DNA of 64,000 bases from QPIN01 sp965224575 (GTDB lineage: Bacteria; Pseudomonadota; Gammaproteobacteria; Methylococcales; Methylomonadaceae): assembly GCA_965224575.1 (NCBI GenBank), contig CBDCZQ010000006.1:1736001-1800000 (forward strand), in the 5' to 3' direction. Positions within the stretch are counted from its first letter, which is position 1, and each line of letters begins with the position of its first letter. The notes beneath the pieces are model-generated. The model saw only the letters and a list, made by a program, of their open reading frames with translations. It was not told where the DNA came from and did no database searches. The position numbers and the translations under genes are program-made. Below, piece after piece: positions 17,911 through 26,691 of the stretch.

Positions 17911-18804
17911 ATGACAAATGCACAATCGACCTTATCCTGGAAAAACTATCTTGAATTATGCAAGCCCAAAGTAGTTGTTCTTCTTGTTTTTACAGCGATA
18001 GTGGGTATGTTACTAGCTGTTCCAGGAATGCCACCTTTAGTGAATTTAATTTACGGCACTTTAGGTATTGGGTTAGCCTCATCTTCAGCGGCGGCAATTA
18101 ATCATTTTATAGATCAAAAAGCCGATGCCAAAATGGCTCGAACACAAAACCGGCCTTTGCCTACGGGTGAGTTAAATTCCCAAAATGTACTGGTTTTTGC
18201 AGGTATTATTGGTCTTTTGGCAATGATTATTTTGGTTGTGTTTGTTAATACGCTTACCGCTGTTTTAACTTTCCTTTCGCTGATTGGCTATGCTGTTATT
18301 TATACCATGTATCTTAAGCATATGACGCCGCAAAACATTGTCATTGGTGGTGCGGCAGGTGCAGCACCACCCTTACTGGGTTGGTGTGCGATAACAGGAG
18401 AGGTTCATCCGCATGCCTTGTTATTATTTTTGATAATATTTGTCTGGACGCCCCCACATTTTTGGGCATTGGCAGTAGCAAAGCAGGAAGAATATGCAAA
18501 AGCAAAAATCCCTATGCTGCCGGTAACTCATGGAGCTGAATATACGCGCTTGCAGATATTTCTTTATACCATATTACTACTCATTGTAACTCTTCTACCG
18601 TACTTAACGGGGATGAGTAGTTTGATTTATCTCTTTAGTGCATTAATTTTGGGTTTCATTTTTATTTATTATGCGATTAATTTAATGCGTAATAAAGACA
18701 ATAAAACAGCAATGAAAACTTTTTTCTACTCTATTACTTATCTAATGTTGATGTTTGCCGCATTATTAATAGATCATTACTTTCCTTTTTCTTTTTCAAC
18801 ATGA
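17911..18804 (+). CDS. cyoE: Protoheme IX farnesyltransferase (heme O synthase)
   Basis: Polytopic inner-membrane prenyltransferase of the UbiA superfamily that converts heme B to heme O for terminal oxidases. The 297 residues carry the first aspartate-rich motif as Asn64, Asp68 and Asp72 (NHFIDQKAD) followed by MARTQNRP, then the second conserved loop WTPPHFWALA. Seven or more hydrophobic segments are visible. Oxidase structural genes, often next to this gene, are not in the window. It overlaps the next gene by four bases (ATGA). Confidence 0.96.
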   Translation: MTNAQSTLSWKNYLELCKPKVVVLLVFTAIVGMLLAVPGMPPLVNLIYGTLGIGLASSSAAAINHFIDQKADAKMARTQNRPLPTGELNSQNVLVFAGIIGLLAMIILVVFVNTLTAVLTFLSLIGYAVIYTMYLKHMTPQNIVIGGAAGAAPPLLGWCAITGEVHPHALLLFLIIFVWTPPHFWALAVAKQEEYAKAKIPMLPVTHGAEYTRLQIFLYTILLLIVTLLPYLTGMSSLIYLFSALILGFIFIYYAINLMRNKDNKTAMKTFFYSITYLMLMFAALLIDHYFPFSFST

Positions 18805-19793
18805 CTCAATTGCAGGTTGAGCACCCATTTGCAGAATTTATAAAAATACTTGGAAAGGGAAAGCGAGGTTCAAGGCCGCTGACTCAGGATGAGGCTTATC
18901 GTGCAATGGCGATGGTCTTAGCAGATAAAGTTGAGCCTATTCAATTGGGCGCATTTTTAATGTTGATGCGAGTTAAAGAAGAAATGCCAGAAGAGCTTGC
19001 AGGGTTTGTTCAAGCCGCACGGGAGTCGATTTTTCTTCCAAAGATTAATCTTCAAATAGATTTAGACTGGTCGTCCTATGCAGGAAAAAGACGTCATTTA
19101 CCTTGGTTTTTACTTTCAACATTGTTGTTAGCCAAAAATGGTGTTCGTATTTTTATGCATGGTGCTAGCGGACATACAGAAGGGCGGATATATACCAATA
19201 ATGTATTGAAATATCTGGGCCATACAAATTCAAAGAGTATTGAAGAATCAATTGAACAGATTAAAGAAACCAATTTTAGTTATCTTTCTTTAGAATATAT
19301 CTGTCCCAAATTATATGAAATGATTAATCTTCGGCCTATGATGGGACTGCGTTCCCCTGTGCATACATTAGTTAGGTTAATTAACCCGTTAAAAGCTTCT
19401 CACGGGATTCAAGGAATATTTCATCCTAGTTATCGACAAGTACATCAAAAAGCAGCTCTATTATTAAATCAACCCAGTATGGCAGTACTAAAGGGAGAGG
19501 GTGGAGAAACTGAGCGTAATCCTGACGTTGATTGCCTGGTTCAATCTGTAAAAAACAATCAATTAGTTGAAGAGCTGTGGCCTGCACTTTTTGCTCGTAG
19601 ACATGTGAAATCAGAACACCTTGATCCAGAACAGCTTGCCTTGTTGTGGCAAGGGAGCTTGAGTGATGAATTTGCGGAAGCTACAGTTATTGGTACAGCT
19701 GCGATTGCATTAAAACTAATAGGAAAGGTCAATACTCAGAAACAGGCCCATGATTTGGCTACAAAGTTTTGGATAGAAAGGAATTCCCGCTGA
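18801..19793 (+). CDS. ybiB: YbiB/TrpD2-family protein
   Basis: Resembles anthranilate phosphoribosyltransferase (TrpD) but belongs to the YbiB/TrpD2 branch, whose E. coli member (320 residues) binds nucleic acids and has no demonstrated TrpD activity. The 330-residue product has the small helical N-terminal domain (LTQDEAYRAMAMVLADKVEPIQLGAFLMLMRV) and the nucleoside-phosphorylase-like domain (SSYAGKRRHLPWFLL, GLRSPVHTLVRLINP, KGEGGETERNPDVD). It is coupled to cyoE by a four-base overlap. The cellular role is unclear. Confidence 0.85.
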   Translation: MTQLQVEHPFAEFIKILGKGKRGSRPLTQDEAYRAMAMVLADKVEPIQLGAFLMLMRVKEEMPEELAGFVQAARESIFLPKINLQIDLDWSSYAGKRRHLPWFLLSTLLLAKNGVRIFMHGASGHTEGRIYTNNVLKYLGHTNSKSIEESIEQIKETNFSYLSLEYICPKLYEMINLRPMMGLRSPVHTLVRLINPLKASHGIQGIFHPSYRQVHQKAALLLNQPSMAVLKGEGGETERNPDVDCLVQSVKNNQLVEELWPALFARRHVKSEHLDPEQLALLWQGSLSDEFAEATVIGTAAIALKLIGKVNTQKQAHDLATKFWIERNSR

Positions 19794-20162
19794 AAAATTG
19801 GTTTAGTCCAATAAATTGAATAAAAAATTGAAACATCACAATAAAATCATAGTCTCATTAAATAAGAAGCCTACTTATCGAAATCTAGGCGGCTGGTTTT
19901 CCTGTTAAATATAAATATTCAACTATAATAATTAATCAAATACCAACAAGTTGGCAGGGTAAAAAACCTTAGAACCTGTTCAAGATCTACTGCACCACTG
20001 CCAGTTATGCTTGGGCGGTGCTCGAAATCCTCATTTACTCCATGTAAACTCCGGTTTCTACGCTCCGTCCGCACATAACTGACAGCGGTTCGTAACGGCC
20101 TTGAACAGATTCTTGGTAATAATTTGTTGATCTATGTGTAAATTATTAGAAGAACTGCAATA
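19794..20162. other. Intergenic region between ybiB and the EAL-HDOD gene
   Basis: 369 bases without a gene. The left third is AT-rich and featureless to me. The right part is taken up by the family C palindromic repeat at 19971-20114, leaving only about 48 bases for any promoter of the EAL-HDOD gene downstream. Confidence 0.7.
19971..20114. repeat. Family C palindromic repeat
   Basis: A 144-bp element with inverted ends: AGAACCTGTTCAAG on the left, CTTGAACAGATTCT on the right. Inside, CTGCCAGTTATG pairs with CATAACTGACAG, so most of the element can fold into one long imperfect hairpin. It has no coding potential. Only one copy is in the window. Confidence 0.82.
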
Positions 20163-21362
20163 ATGACTGAGATTCTTATAGGGCGGCAACAAATTCTAGA
20201 CAGTAAGTTAAATATTTATGCTTACGAAATATTATTTAGAGGAAGTGATTTTGATCTTAATCAAAAGGAAGGAGCAACCTCGGCAACGAATCAAATTATT
20301 ACCGATACGATCTTGGAAATTGGGCTTAATGAAGTTGTTGGCTCAGATAAGGCTTTTATTAATTTTACTGCTCAGAATCTATTAGAAAAAACACCATTAC
20401 ATCTTCCCAAAGATAGAATCGTGATTGAGGTGCTTGAAGATGTCATTGTTGATTTAAGAATGATTAATCAGATAAAAGAGTTTTCCGAGCAGGGGTACAT
20501 GATTGCGTTGGATGACTTTGTTTTTACACCAGAATGGATTCCTCTGGTTGAATTGGCTAATATTATCAAACTTGATGTAATGGCGATGCCAATAGCGGAA
20601 ACATTAGCAACGATTGAAAAGTTAGAGCCTTATAATGTAAAACTTCTAGCGGAAAAAGTAGAAACCCTTGAAGAGTTTGAGATTTTTAAAAAGGCGGGTT
20701 GTGAGCTTTTTCAAGGCTTCTTTTTCAGTAAACCTAAAATAGTTAAAGGTAAACGATTAGGTGTAAATCAAATTGCTACGATTAAGTTGCTGTCTACGAT
20801 AAATAAACAGGATGTCAGTTTTGGAGAGTTAAGTGCGGTTATTACCCAAGATGTTGGTTTAAGTTACAAGCTTCTTCATTATATTAATTCGGCCTTTTTT
20901 TCTTTACCGAATGAAATAGAGTCCATTCATCACGCAGTAACTTGTTTAGGGATGAGTGAAATCAAACGTTGGGTAAATATTCTAGCTTTAACTTCATTTA
21001 CTGATAAACCGGATGCTTTATTTCAAAATATTTTGATTAGAGGCAAAATGTGCGAATTATTAGCAGAACAATTTGATCAAGACCCTAGTCAAATGTTTTT
21101 AATGGGGATGCTCTCATCTTTAGACAGTTTGCTAGATATTCCGATTGAAGAAGCTTTAGCGCAGTTGCCTATGACAGAGGAAGTAGAGCAAGCAATATTG
21201 CATAAAAAGGGAATAGCGGGTGATATTCTGGCTTACGTTGTTTTTTATGAGCAATGGGGGTTAAGTTTGGGTGATAAAACACAGCGTATTAAACCCGATA
21301 ATATCAGAGAAATTTATCTTAAAAGTATTAGTTGGAGCAGAGAGGTACTTGGATGTTCTTAA
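20163..21362 (+). CDS. EAL-HDOD signalling protein (YuxH/CdgJ-like)
   Basis: 399-residue cytoplasmic protein with an EAL domain (about 1-200) followed by an HDOD domain (about 205-390). The EAL signature is EIL (Glu22-Leu24), the DDFG motif is DDFV, and the loop usually EGVE reads EKVE, so cyclic-di-GMP phosphodiesterase activity is doubtful; the domain may act as a binding or scaffold module. Studied relatives of this architecture, such as CdgJ of Vibrio cholerae, affect motility and biofilm. The HDOD part contains the typical GLSYKLLHYINSAFF segment. It appears monocistronic. Confidence 0.9.
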   Translation: MTEILIGRQQILDSKLNIYAYEILFRGSDFDLNQKEGATSATNQIITDTILEIGLNEVVGSDKAFINFTAQNLLEKTPLHLPKDRIVIEVLEDVIVDLRMINQIKEFSEQGYMIALDDFVFTPEWIPLVELANIIKLDVMAMPIAETLATIEKLEPYNVKLLAEKVETLEEFEIFKKAGCELFQGFFFSKPKIVKGKRLGVNQIATIKLLSTINKQDVSFGELSAVITQDVGLSYKLLHYINSAFFSLPNEIESIHHAVTCLGMSEIKRWVNILALTSFTDKPDALFQNILIRGKMCELLAEQFDQDPSQMFLMGMLSSLDSLLDIPIEEALAQLPMTEEVEQAILHKKGIAGDILAYVVFYEQWGLSLGDKTQRIKPDNIREIYLKSISWSREVLGCS

Positions 21363-21412
21363 ATATTGATATTATTCCTGTTTCTGTATAAAAACGATCT
21401 TGTGCTCTAACC

Positions 21413-21436
21413 AACTTAATCAGAGGCTCCTTAAAG
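21413..21436. repeat. Family B repeat half-site
   Basis: AACTTAATCAGAGGCTCCTT with the following AAAG matches the right-hand arm of the 165-bp family B element at 33252-33416. No partner arm is found nearby. Confidence 0.65.
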
Positions 21437-21572
21437 AAATACTTTACCTGTATTACTTTCAAGTTAAATACCCTCGTGTGTAAAAAATTGATTATCTTAA
21501 TTGTCAATGCCGTTATCCAAGAGAAAAAAGATGTATCATATAGGTATAAAATAAACAGGAGCAGGTAAAAAA

Positions 21573-22604
21573 ATGATTCGGGTTGGGATAGTTGGAGGAA
21601 CAGGGTACACAGGGGTGGAGCTGCTACGTATCTTGGTTTTACACCCTAATGTAGATATTTGTAAGGTGACATCTCGTTCAGATACTGGCCTAAGAGTAGA
21701 TGCTTTATATCCAAGTTTAAGAGGATTGTGTGATATTGTTTTTTCCTTGCCTGATGTGGAAACGTTGTCAGAATGTGATGTAGTATTTTTTGCAACACCT
21801 AATGGAACAGCTATGTTAATGGCTGAGCAGTTATTAAAGCATAATGTTAAGGTGATTGATCTGTCTGCAGATTTTAGGATAAAAGATCATAAGGAATGGT
21901 CAAAATGGTATGGCATGGATCACGCTTGTCCAAGTTTAATTAATGATGCTGTTTATGGTTTGCCTGAAGTTAATCGTAAAGCGATTAAAGATGCCAACCT
22001 TTTAGCTTGCCCTGGTTGTTATCCGACAGCTGTACAGTTGGGTTTTTTACCTTTGATAGAAAATAAATTAATTGATTTTTCGAATTTAATTGCTGATGTA
22101 AAGTCAGGAGTGAGTGGGGCAGGGCGAAAAGCTCAGGTCTCTACTTTGATGAGTGAATCTGGTGAAAGCTTTAAAGCTTATGCCGTTGCAGGACATCGTC
22201 ATATGCCAGAAATCACTCAAGGTTTAGCTATTATTGCAAAGCAAAGCGTCGGATTGACATTTGTGCCTCACTTGATTCCTATGATTCGAGGTATTCATGC
22301 AACATTATATGGGCAAATTTCTGGAAATATCGCAAATGTTCAAGAACTGTTTGAACAGCGTTATAAAAATGAGTTATTTGTTGATGTGCTTGCAGAAGGT
22401 GAACATCCAGATACCAGGAATGTGAGAGGAAGCAATAAGTGCCAAATAGCAATCCATCAGCCACAAGGAGGGAATACACTGGTGATTTTGTCAGTGATTG
22501 ATAATCTGGTGAAAGGCGCAGCAGGACAAGCAGTGCAGAATATGAATATTATGTTTGGTTTCGAGGAAAGCCAAGGATTATCTACAGTAGCCCTTTATCC
22601 TTAA
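21573..22604 (+). CDS. argC: N-acetyl-gamma-glutamyl-phosphate reductase
   Basis: ArgC reduces N-acetyl-gamma-glutamyl phosphate to the semialdehyde with NADPH, the third step of arginine synthesis. The 343 residues begin with the nucleotide-binding motif GIVGGTGYTG and carry the catalytic Cys149 in LACPGCYPTAVQLG. The later signatures VSGAGRKA, GHRHMPEI and the C-terminal NLVKGAAGQAVQNMN are typical. A reasonable ribosome-binding site (AGGAGCAGG) precedes ATG 21573. The gene stands alone and is followed by a clear terminator. Confidence 0.97.
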   Translation: MIRVGIVGGTGYTGVELLRILVLHPNVDICKVTSRSDTGLRVDALYPSLRGLCDIVFSLPDVETLSECDVVFFATPNGTAMLMAEQLLKHNVKVIDLSADFRIKDHKEWSKWYGMDHACPSLINDAVYGLPEVNRKAIKDANLLACPGCYPTAVQLGFLPLIENKLIDFSNLIADVKSGVSGAGRKAQVSTLMSESGESFKAYAVAGHRHMPEITQGLAIIAKQSVGLTFVPHLIPMIRGIHATLYGQISGNIANVQELFEQRYKNELFVDVLAEGEHPDTRNVRGSNKCQIAIHQPQGGNTLVILSVIDNLVKGAAGQAVQNMNIMFGFEESQGLSTVALYP

Positions 22605-22632
22605 TTCAGTATTTTCTAATTAGTCAATCCTT

Positions 22633-22667
22633 AAAAACAATATATCCAGTTGAAACATATTGTTTTT
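22633..22667 (+). terminator. Intrinsic terminator of argC
   Basis: An 11-base perfect stem (AAAAACAATAT with ATATTGTTTTT) and a 13-base loop, ending in a T-run, 29 bases after the argC stop codon. A terminator can act in both directions here because the facing gene ends at 22858. Confidence 0.8.
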
Positions 22668-22689
22668 ATTCAATAATCAACTGACCAAA

Positions 22690-22728
22690 ATGACCAGAAA
22701 CTGAGGTCTTATTATGACATTTCTGGTC
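22690..22728. repeat. Nine-base perfect inverted repeat
   Basis: GACCAGAAA and TTTCTGGTC are perfectly complementary across about 21 bases, between argC and the 860-residue secreted protein gene. It could be a second transcription-stop structure for the minus-strand gene or a protein-binding site. Confidence 0.55.
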
Positions 22729-22857
22729 GAAAAGTTGAAAAATGTTACACCCTACAGATACATCCTCCTTAAAAAGAAAGGGTATAAAATTTATCTGACT
22801 TTTTTGGAGGTGGCAGCCAGCTGGTTGCCACCTTGACTGTTATATCTGTCTAGATAA

Positions 22858-25440
22858 TTAAACGCTATCACGAAAAAATAGCCGCAGCCTTTGAAAAAAA
22901 TTGTGACTATTAAATAATCGTTTTCTTCGGACCTTAATGGTTTTTTCAACCGATTTACTATTAGCAGTTCCATCATTGACTTGTAGTTCTATGATCAAAT
23001 TACCAGCCGATAACGGTAAAACAGTCGCTTTTGATCGAGATCGTGACTGGAATATAATTGCTTTTCCTGACTTAACTTTCCATTGATACTGCAGGGAATC
23101 ACCGTCCGCATCATTTGAATACTTAGCATTTAATTTTATAAACCGTCCAACCCTGCCCTTTTTACGGGTTTTTATTTGAGCAACTGGTGTTTGGTTCACT
23201 ACTGCTTCCGTCAGTCTGTAACTTAAACGTATATCTGCTATGGGTAAATCTGCTTCTACTGGCGTGAGTAGCAAACGATTGATAATTTCAATTCCTTGCG
23301 TAGAAATAAATTTTGCACTAGGGCCGAAAGGTGGTAATTGGAAATTATCAACGAATAATAATTGATGGTATCTCGGGCTATCTACAGCCGATCTACAATC
23401 TTCGTCCTGTGAAAATGAAAAGTCACTAATCAAATCAACTTGTTCTAGAGGATTGAGTTTTGACTTTCCAATTAACTCACCAGTATCAGTAACCACATCA
23501 CCTGCACAAATGTATTCTGCTAAACGAATAGGGAAAGGCTCTAAAGAGGACTTCAGACCAAAACCTTCCGTTTGACGGCTTTGAGTCAGAGCATTAGCAG
23601 GAGATAAGTTTTCAAGCACATGAGATGGTGTGGCAAGCATATCCAGTTTGAAATCCAAATCACCAATTTTTACATCAGCCATCTGTGGGTTTAAAATTGG
23701 ACGCGAAAAAGCTGTACTGGTAGATGCAAAACTCTCATCATTAAGTTCATTTAATGAACCTTCAAATTCAATTCCTGAAATTAAACGCACAAGTTCTTCA
23801 TAGGCCTGCGAATAATCATGGATAGCATCAATTAATACGGACTCTTTCGTTTGCAATAGTACTGCTTCGAAATGTCCTGCACTAAGAGAAAAAGCTTGTG
23901 ACTCAGCATCATCAAGTTTGATAATTTCTCCATGTGTAACCAAATGAGCAGCATTTCCTACAGACAATGCATCATCCAGCAAAACATAGGCAGCTCTTTT
24001 CAAACGATCCAACTGAAATGAAATCGGCTCACTCGCCAGTAACGCACCTGATTTTTTAACACGAGAAGAGAGCGCTTCATTGGGCAAAAAAGGTGCGCTT
24101 GATAGTGCTGTGATGTGAGGTAATAATGTCGCTGCGGTCAGTATTTTTGTTCCCGTCAACAGATTTTGCTGTATATCTGAATTATTCAATGCATCACGTA
24201 TAGCTCTGGTATTATCGGCTTCCGCCATGTTACGCAAATCTTCAACCAACTGATATGTTGTAAAAAGATGCCCATCTTTAAAGCTTCGTGAGCGGCTACT
24301 TGGTCCTGCTATGGTGTTAAATGGCGAACTGAGCGGTGATAATCCAGGTTGTTGCAGGGCTGTTTTGGTCAGAATTAAATTGTGCGACATCAAACGTCTG
24401 TCTTGCAGTGAAAAGCCCTTACTTTGGAGTTCATCAACAACGACATCAACGACTTCTTTACTATTTTTATCACCATTGTAATAAGCCTGTGTATTGATCC
24501 TATCTATGGTCTCTTCTACGGTAAATTTATGACCATTCAATGTAAAACTATCAACATCACCCAGTAAATCATCTGCCAGAACCAACAAACCATCTTCGAT
24601 TCTGATTACTCCGGCCTTACCATCAGCGCCATGAATACTAAACGGAACCATTGACGTTAAAGGTGTGCGATGAATAGTTCCATCAGTTAACTCAACTTCT
24701 AATTGTGCCGATAAATCCTGTAAAGCGTCAACCGCAATGCCACCCACTGATACAGACTTAAAAACCTCCGGGTGTACTTGCAAGGTATAAACAGGCGACT
24801 CATTGAACGTAGTATTAAAGGCATCTTTGGCTCGATGAAATAATGAGATTGTACTGCCATCGAAAACAGGCTGACCATTTTCATCTTGACCTGACTGGAA
24901 AACAGTTGGGCCCAATAATGGTCCTGGTGTGGCAATTGCAGGATTATGGATAGGCAACCCTTTATCGATGACATCTGCTTCGCGGGCGTGAGCTACTAAA
25001 TAGGCAAAATCTTCGCGAGTTATGATGTCATGATCCTGATAGTCTTTTTTGGGAAGAAAACCTTCAATAGATAAAATGACATGAGCATCAGTATTGATGA
25101 GGTATTTAGTAATGAGATGCTTAGCTTCAGCATAACGTACATCACCGATACCTAAATGATCCAGTGTACCTAATAGCTGCTTGGCAAAGGCTTTGTCAGC
25201 GGATTGCTGTGGCAGAAAATACGTTTGATTGTTAAATAAACCTAATAACTCCAATCGCACTATTGCTTTCTTTGCATAATCAGAAATCAGCGCAAAGTCT
25301 TCAAAGGACGAGGTAAGTGTCGATAAGCCTGGAACATCGTCAGGGTTGGGTGTGGCGGCATTAGCGACAGGAAAGCTTCCTAATGACAAATTGAACGCGA
25401 TCGCAGTGACTAATGCAGGCCTTATAAATTGCTTTAACAT
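22858..25440 (-). CDS. Large secreted protein of unknown function with a C-terminal PKD/Ig-like domain
   Basis: I do not recognise the main body. The start at ATG 25440, preceded by AAGAGG, gives 860 residues with a clear signal peptide (about 1-28, ending ANAA); an in-frame start 75 bases upstream would bury that signal. Residues about 30-760 contain no motif I can name. Near the C-terminus (about 760-840) is a PKD/cadherin-like beta-sandwich: LNAKYSNDADGDSLQYQW, then LIIELQVNDGTANSKSV. It ends in a basic tail with no sorting signal or anchor. It is divergent from the P460-sigma operon, 201 bases apart. Base composition looks richer in G+C than neighbouring genes by eye. Confidence 0.7.
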   Translation of the reverse strand: MLKQFIRPALVTAIAFNLSLGSFPVANAATPNPDDVPGLSTLTSSFEDFALISDYAKKAIVRLELLGLFNNQTYFLPQQSADKAFAKQLLGTLDHLGIGDVRYAEAKHLITKYLINTDAHVILSIEGFLPKKDYQDHDIITREDFAYLVAHAREADVIDKGLPIHNPAIATPGPLLGPTVFQSGQDENGQPVFDGSTISLFHRAKDAFNTTFNESPVYTLQVHPEVFKSVSVGGIAVDALQDLSAQLEVELTDGTIHRTPLTSMVPFSIHGADGKAGVIRIEDGLLVLADDLLGDVDSFTLNGHKFTVEETIDRINTQAYYNGDKNSKEVVDVVVDELQSKGFSLQDRRLMSHNLILTKTALQQPGLSPLSSPFNTIAGPSSRSRSFKDGHLFTTYQLVEDLRNMAEADNTRAIRDALNNSDIQQNLLTGTKILTAATLLPHITALSSAPFLPNEALSSRVKKSGALLASEPISFQLDRLKRAAYVLLDDALSVGNAAHLVTHGEIIKLDDAESQAFSLSAGHFEAVLLQTKESVLIDAIHDYSQAYEELVRLISGIEFEGSLNELNDESFASTSTAFSRPILNPQMADVKIGDLDFKLDMLATPSHVLENLSPANALTQSRQTEGFGLKSSLEPFPIRLAEYICAGDVVTDTGELIGKSKLNPLEQVDLISDFSFSQDEDCRSAVDSPRYHQLLFVDNFQLPPFGPSAKFISTQGIEIINRLLLTPVEADLPIADIRLSYRLTEAVVNQTPVAQIKTRKKGRVGRFIKLNAKYSNDADGDSLQYQWKVKSGKAIIFQSRSRSKATVLPLSAGNLIIELQVNDGTANSKSVEKTIKVRRKRLFNSHNFFQRLRLFFRDSV

Positions 25441-25529
25441 TGTTTTAAACCTCTTAGATAAACATTTAGTTATATGAAATAAATATTGATGACGGATAAA
25501 TCCGCCTTCAATCAAGCTAACAACTAAGC

Positions 25530-25592
25530 CACTCGATTTATTCCATACGAAAAAAATTATAAATCTAATGGAATTTTTATAATCACCGAGTG
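25530..25592. promoter_or_regulatory. Compound inverted repeat in the divergent promoter region
   Basis: Two nested inverted pairs share one centre: CACTCG (25530-25535) with CGAGTG (25587-25592), and ATTCCAT (25540-25546) with ATGGAAT (25568-25574). They lie midway between the divergent starts of the secreted protein (25440) and the cytochrome P460 gene (25642), so an operator controlling one or both directions is a reasonable guess. I could not define reliable promoter boxes. Confidence 0.5.
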
Positions 25593-25641
25593 TTAACGTA
25601 GGAAAGAACGATTTATTTATCGATTATTGAGGAGACATATA

Positions 25642-26169
25642 ATGAAAAAATCTTTTTTATTTTATTTTTATATCTTTACTACTATATGGGTGGGAACTGG
25701 TCATGCCGACTCAGTTAAAACCGTAGAACCTACTCTAAATAGTATTGATTTTCCAGTCGGATACGAAAAATGGCAAGTCATTAGCCTGTCTCATCGTACC
25801 GATAATGATTCTATGCGTGTTATTCTAGGTAACCCTATCGCTATTCAGGCGGCCCGTAATGGACAAACAAATCCCTGGCCAGATGGTGCGATTCTTGCTA
25901 AAACGGCCTGGAATCAACACGTTGATAAAAATTGGCCCGCCGCAGTCGTGCCTGGAGAATTTTTGCAAGTTGAATTCATGATAAAAAATAGCAAAAAATA
26001 TATTGCAACTAAAGGCTGGGGCTTTGCTCGTTGGCGAGGAAAAGAGCTTAAGCCTTGGGGCGAGGATGCAAATTTTGCTCAAGGTTGCGTCGCTTGCCAT
26101 ACACCAGTTGCAGATAGAGATTATGTTTTTACTACGCCAGCCGTTTTTATCGGTGGCGGAAAAAAATAG
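25642..26169 (+). CDS. Cytochrome P460-family c-type heme protein
   Basis: 175-residue periplasmic protein: signal peptide (about 1-22, ending GHA), beta-sheet P460 fold, and a single heme-binding motif CVACH at 149-153 near the C-terminus. Upstream motifs NPWPDGAILAKTAW and GWGFARWRG fit the cytochrome P460 family. In studied members the heme carries a lysine cross-link and acts on hydroxylamine or nitric oxide; Lys87 lies in a suitable region, but I cannot confirm it is the cross-linking residue. The start at ATG 25642 follows a strong GAGGAG site. It heads an apparent operon with a sigma factor and an anti-sigma factor. Confidence 0.88.
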   Translation: MKKSFLFYFYIFTTIWVGTGHADSVKTVEPTLNSIDFPVGYEKWQVISLSHRTDNDSMRVILGNPIAIQAARNGQTNPWPDGAILAKTAWNQHVDKNWPAAVVPGEFLQVEFMIKNSKKYIATKGWGFARWRGKELKPWGEDANFAQGCVACHTPVADRDYVFTTPAVFIGGGKK

Positions 26170-26181
26170 TAAATACAGCAC

Positions 26182-26691
26182 GTGACTCAAATAGATCAAG
26201 ACATCGTAGCGCATATTCCTCGGTTGCGCCGTTATGCCCAGGCTCTGGTTAAAAGCCGCAACGTAATGGTAGACGACCTGGTACAGGACAGCCTAGAGCG
26301 AGCACTGGCTCGTTCCCATCAATTTTGCGAAGGAACCGACCTGCGTGCTTGGTTATTTACTATTATGCATAATGTTTACGCTAATCAAATTCGTCGAATC
26401 AGCAATGGCCCAAATTTTGTAGAATTACCTGAAACAATTGATGAAATGACAGCGGATACATCTACATCAAAACTGGAACTTAGGGACTTGCAACAGGCAA
26501 TTTCTGAACTCCCGCTTGAACAGCGAAAAATTTTGTTATTGGTAACATTGGAAGGCTTGCCTTATCAGCAAGTAGCCGATATGCTTGGAATACCCATTGG
26601 GACTGTGATGTCAAAACTATCCCGAACCCGCCAGCATTTACGCAAGCTGAGCCACAGAGATGATACCCCGCATCTGCGGAGGATAAAATGA
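26182..26691 (+). CDS. ECF-type RNA polymerase sigma factor
   Basis: 169-residue sigma-70-family factor with only regions 2 and 4, the extracytoplasmic-function layout. Region 2 spans about 9-75 (VDDLVQDSLERALARSHQF, DLRAWLFTIMHN). Region 4 spans about 110-160 (LPLEQRKILLLVTLEGLPY, IPIGTVMSKLSRTRQHL). It starts at GTG 26182, 12 bases after the P460 gene, and overlaps the anti-sigma gene by four bases. The target regulon is not known; by analogy with other ECF cassettes it may include its own operon. Confidence 0.93.
   Translation: MTQIDQDIVAHIPRLRRYAQALVKSRNVMVDDLVQDSLERALARSHQFCEGTDLRAWLFTIMHNVYANQIRRISNGPNFVELPETIDEMTADTSTSKLELRDLQQAISELPLEQRKILLLVTLEGLPYQQVADMLGIPIGTVMSKLSRTRQHLRKLSHRDDTPHLRRIK

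Noticed and set aside
22858..22950. Possible sorting or anchoring tail on the 860-residue secreted protein
   Set aside because: The C-terminus is basic and aromatic without a membrane segment; it does not match any sorting signal I know.
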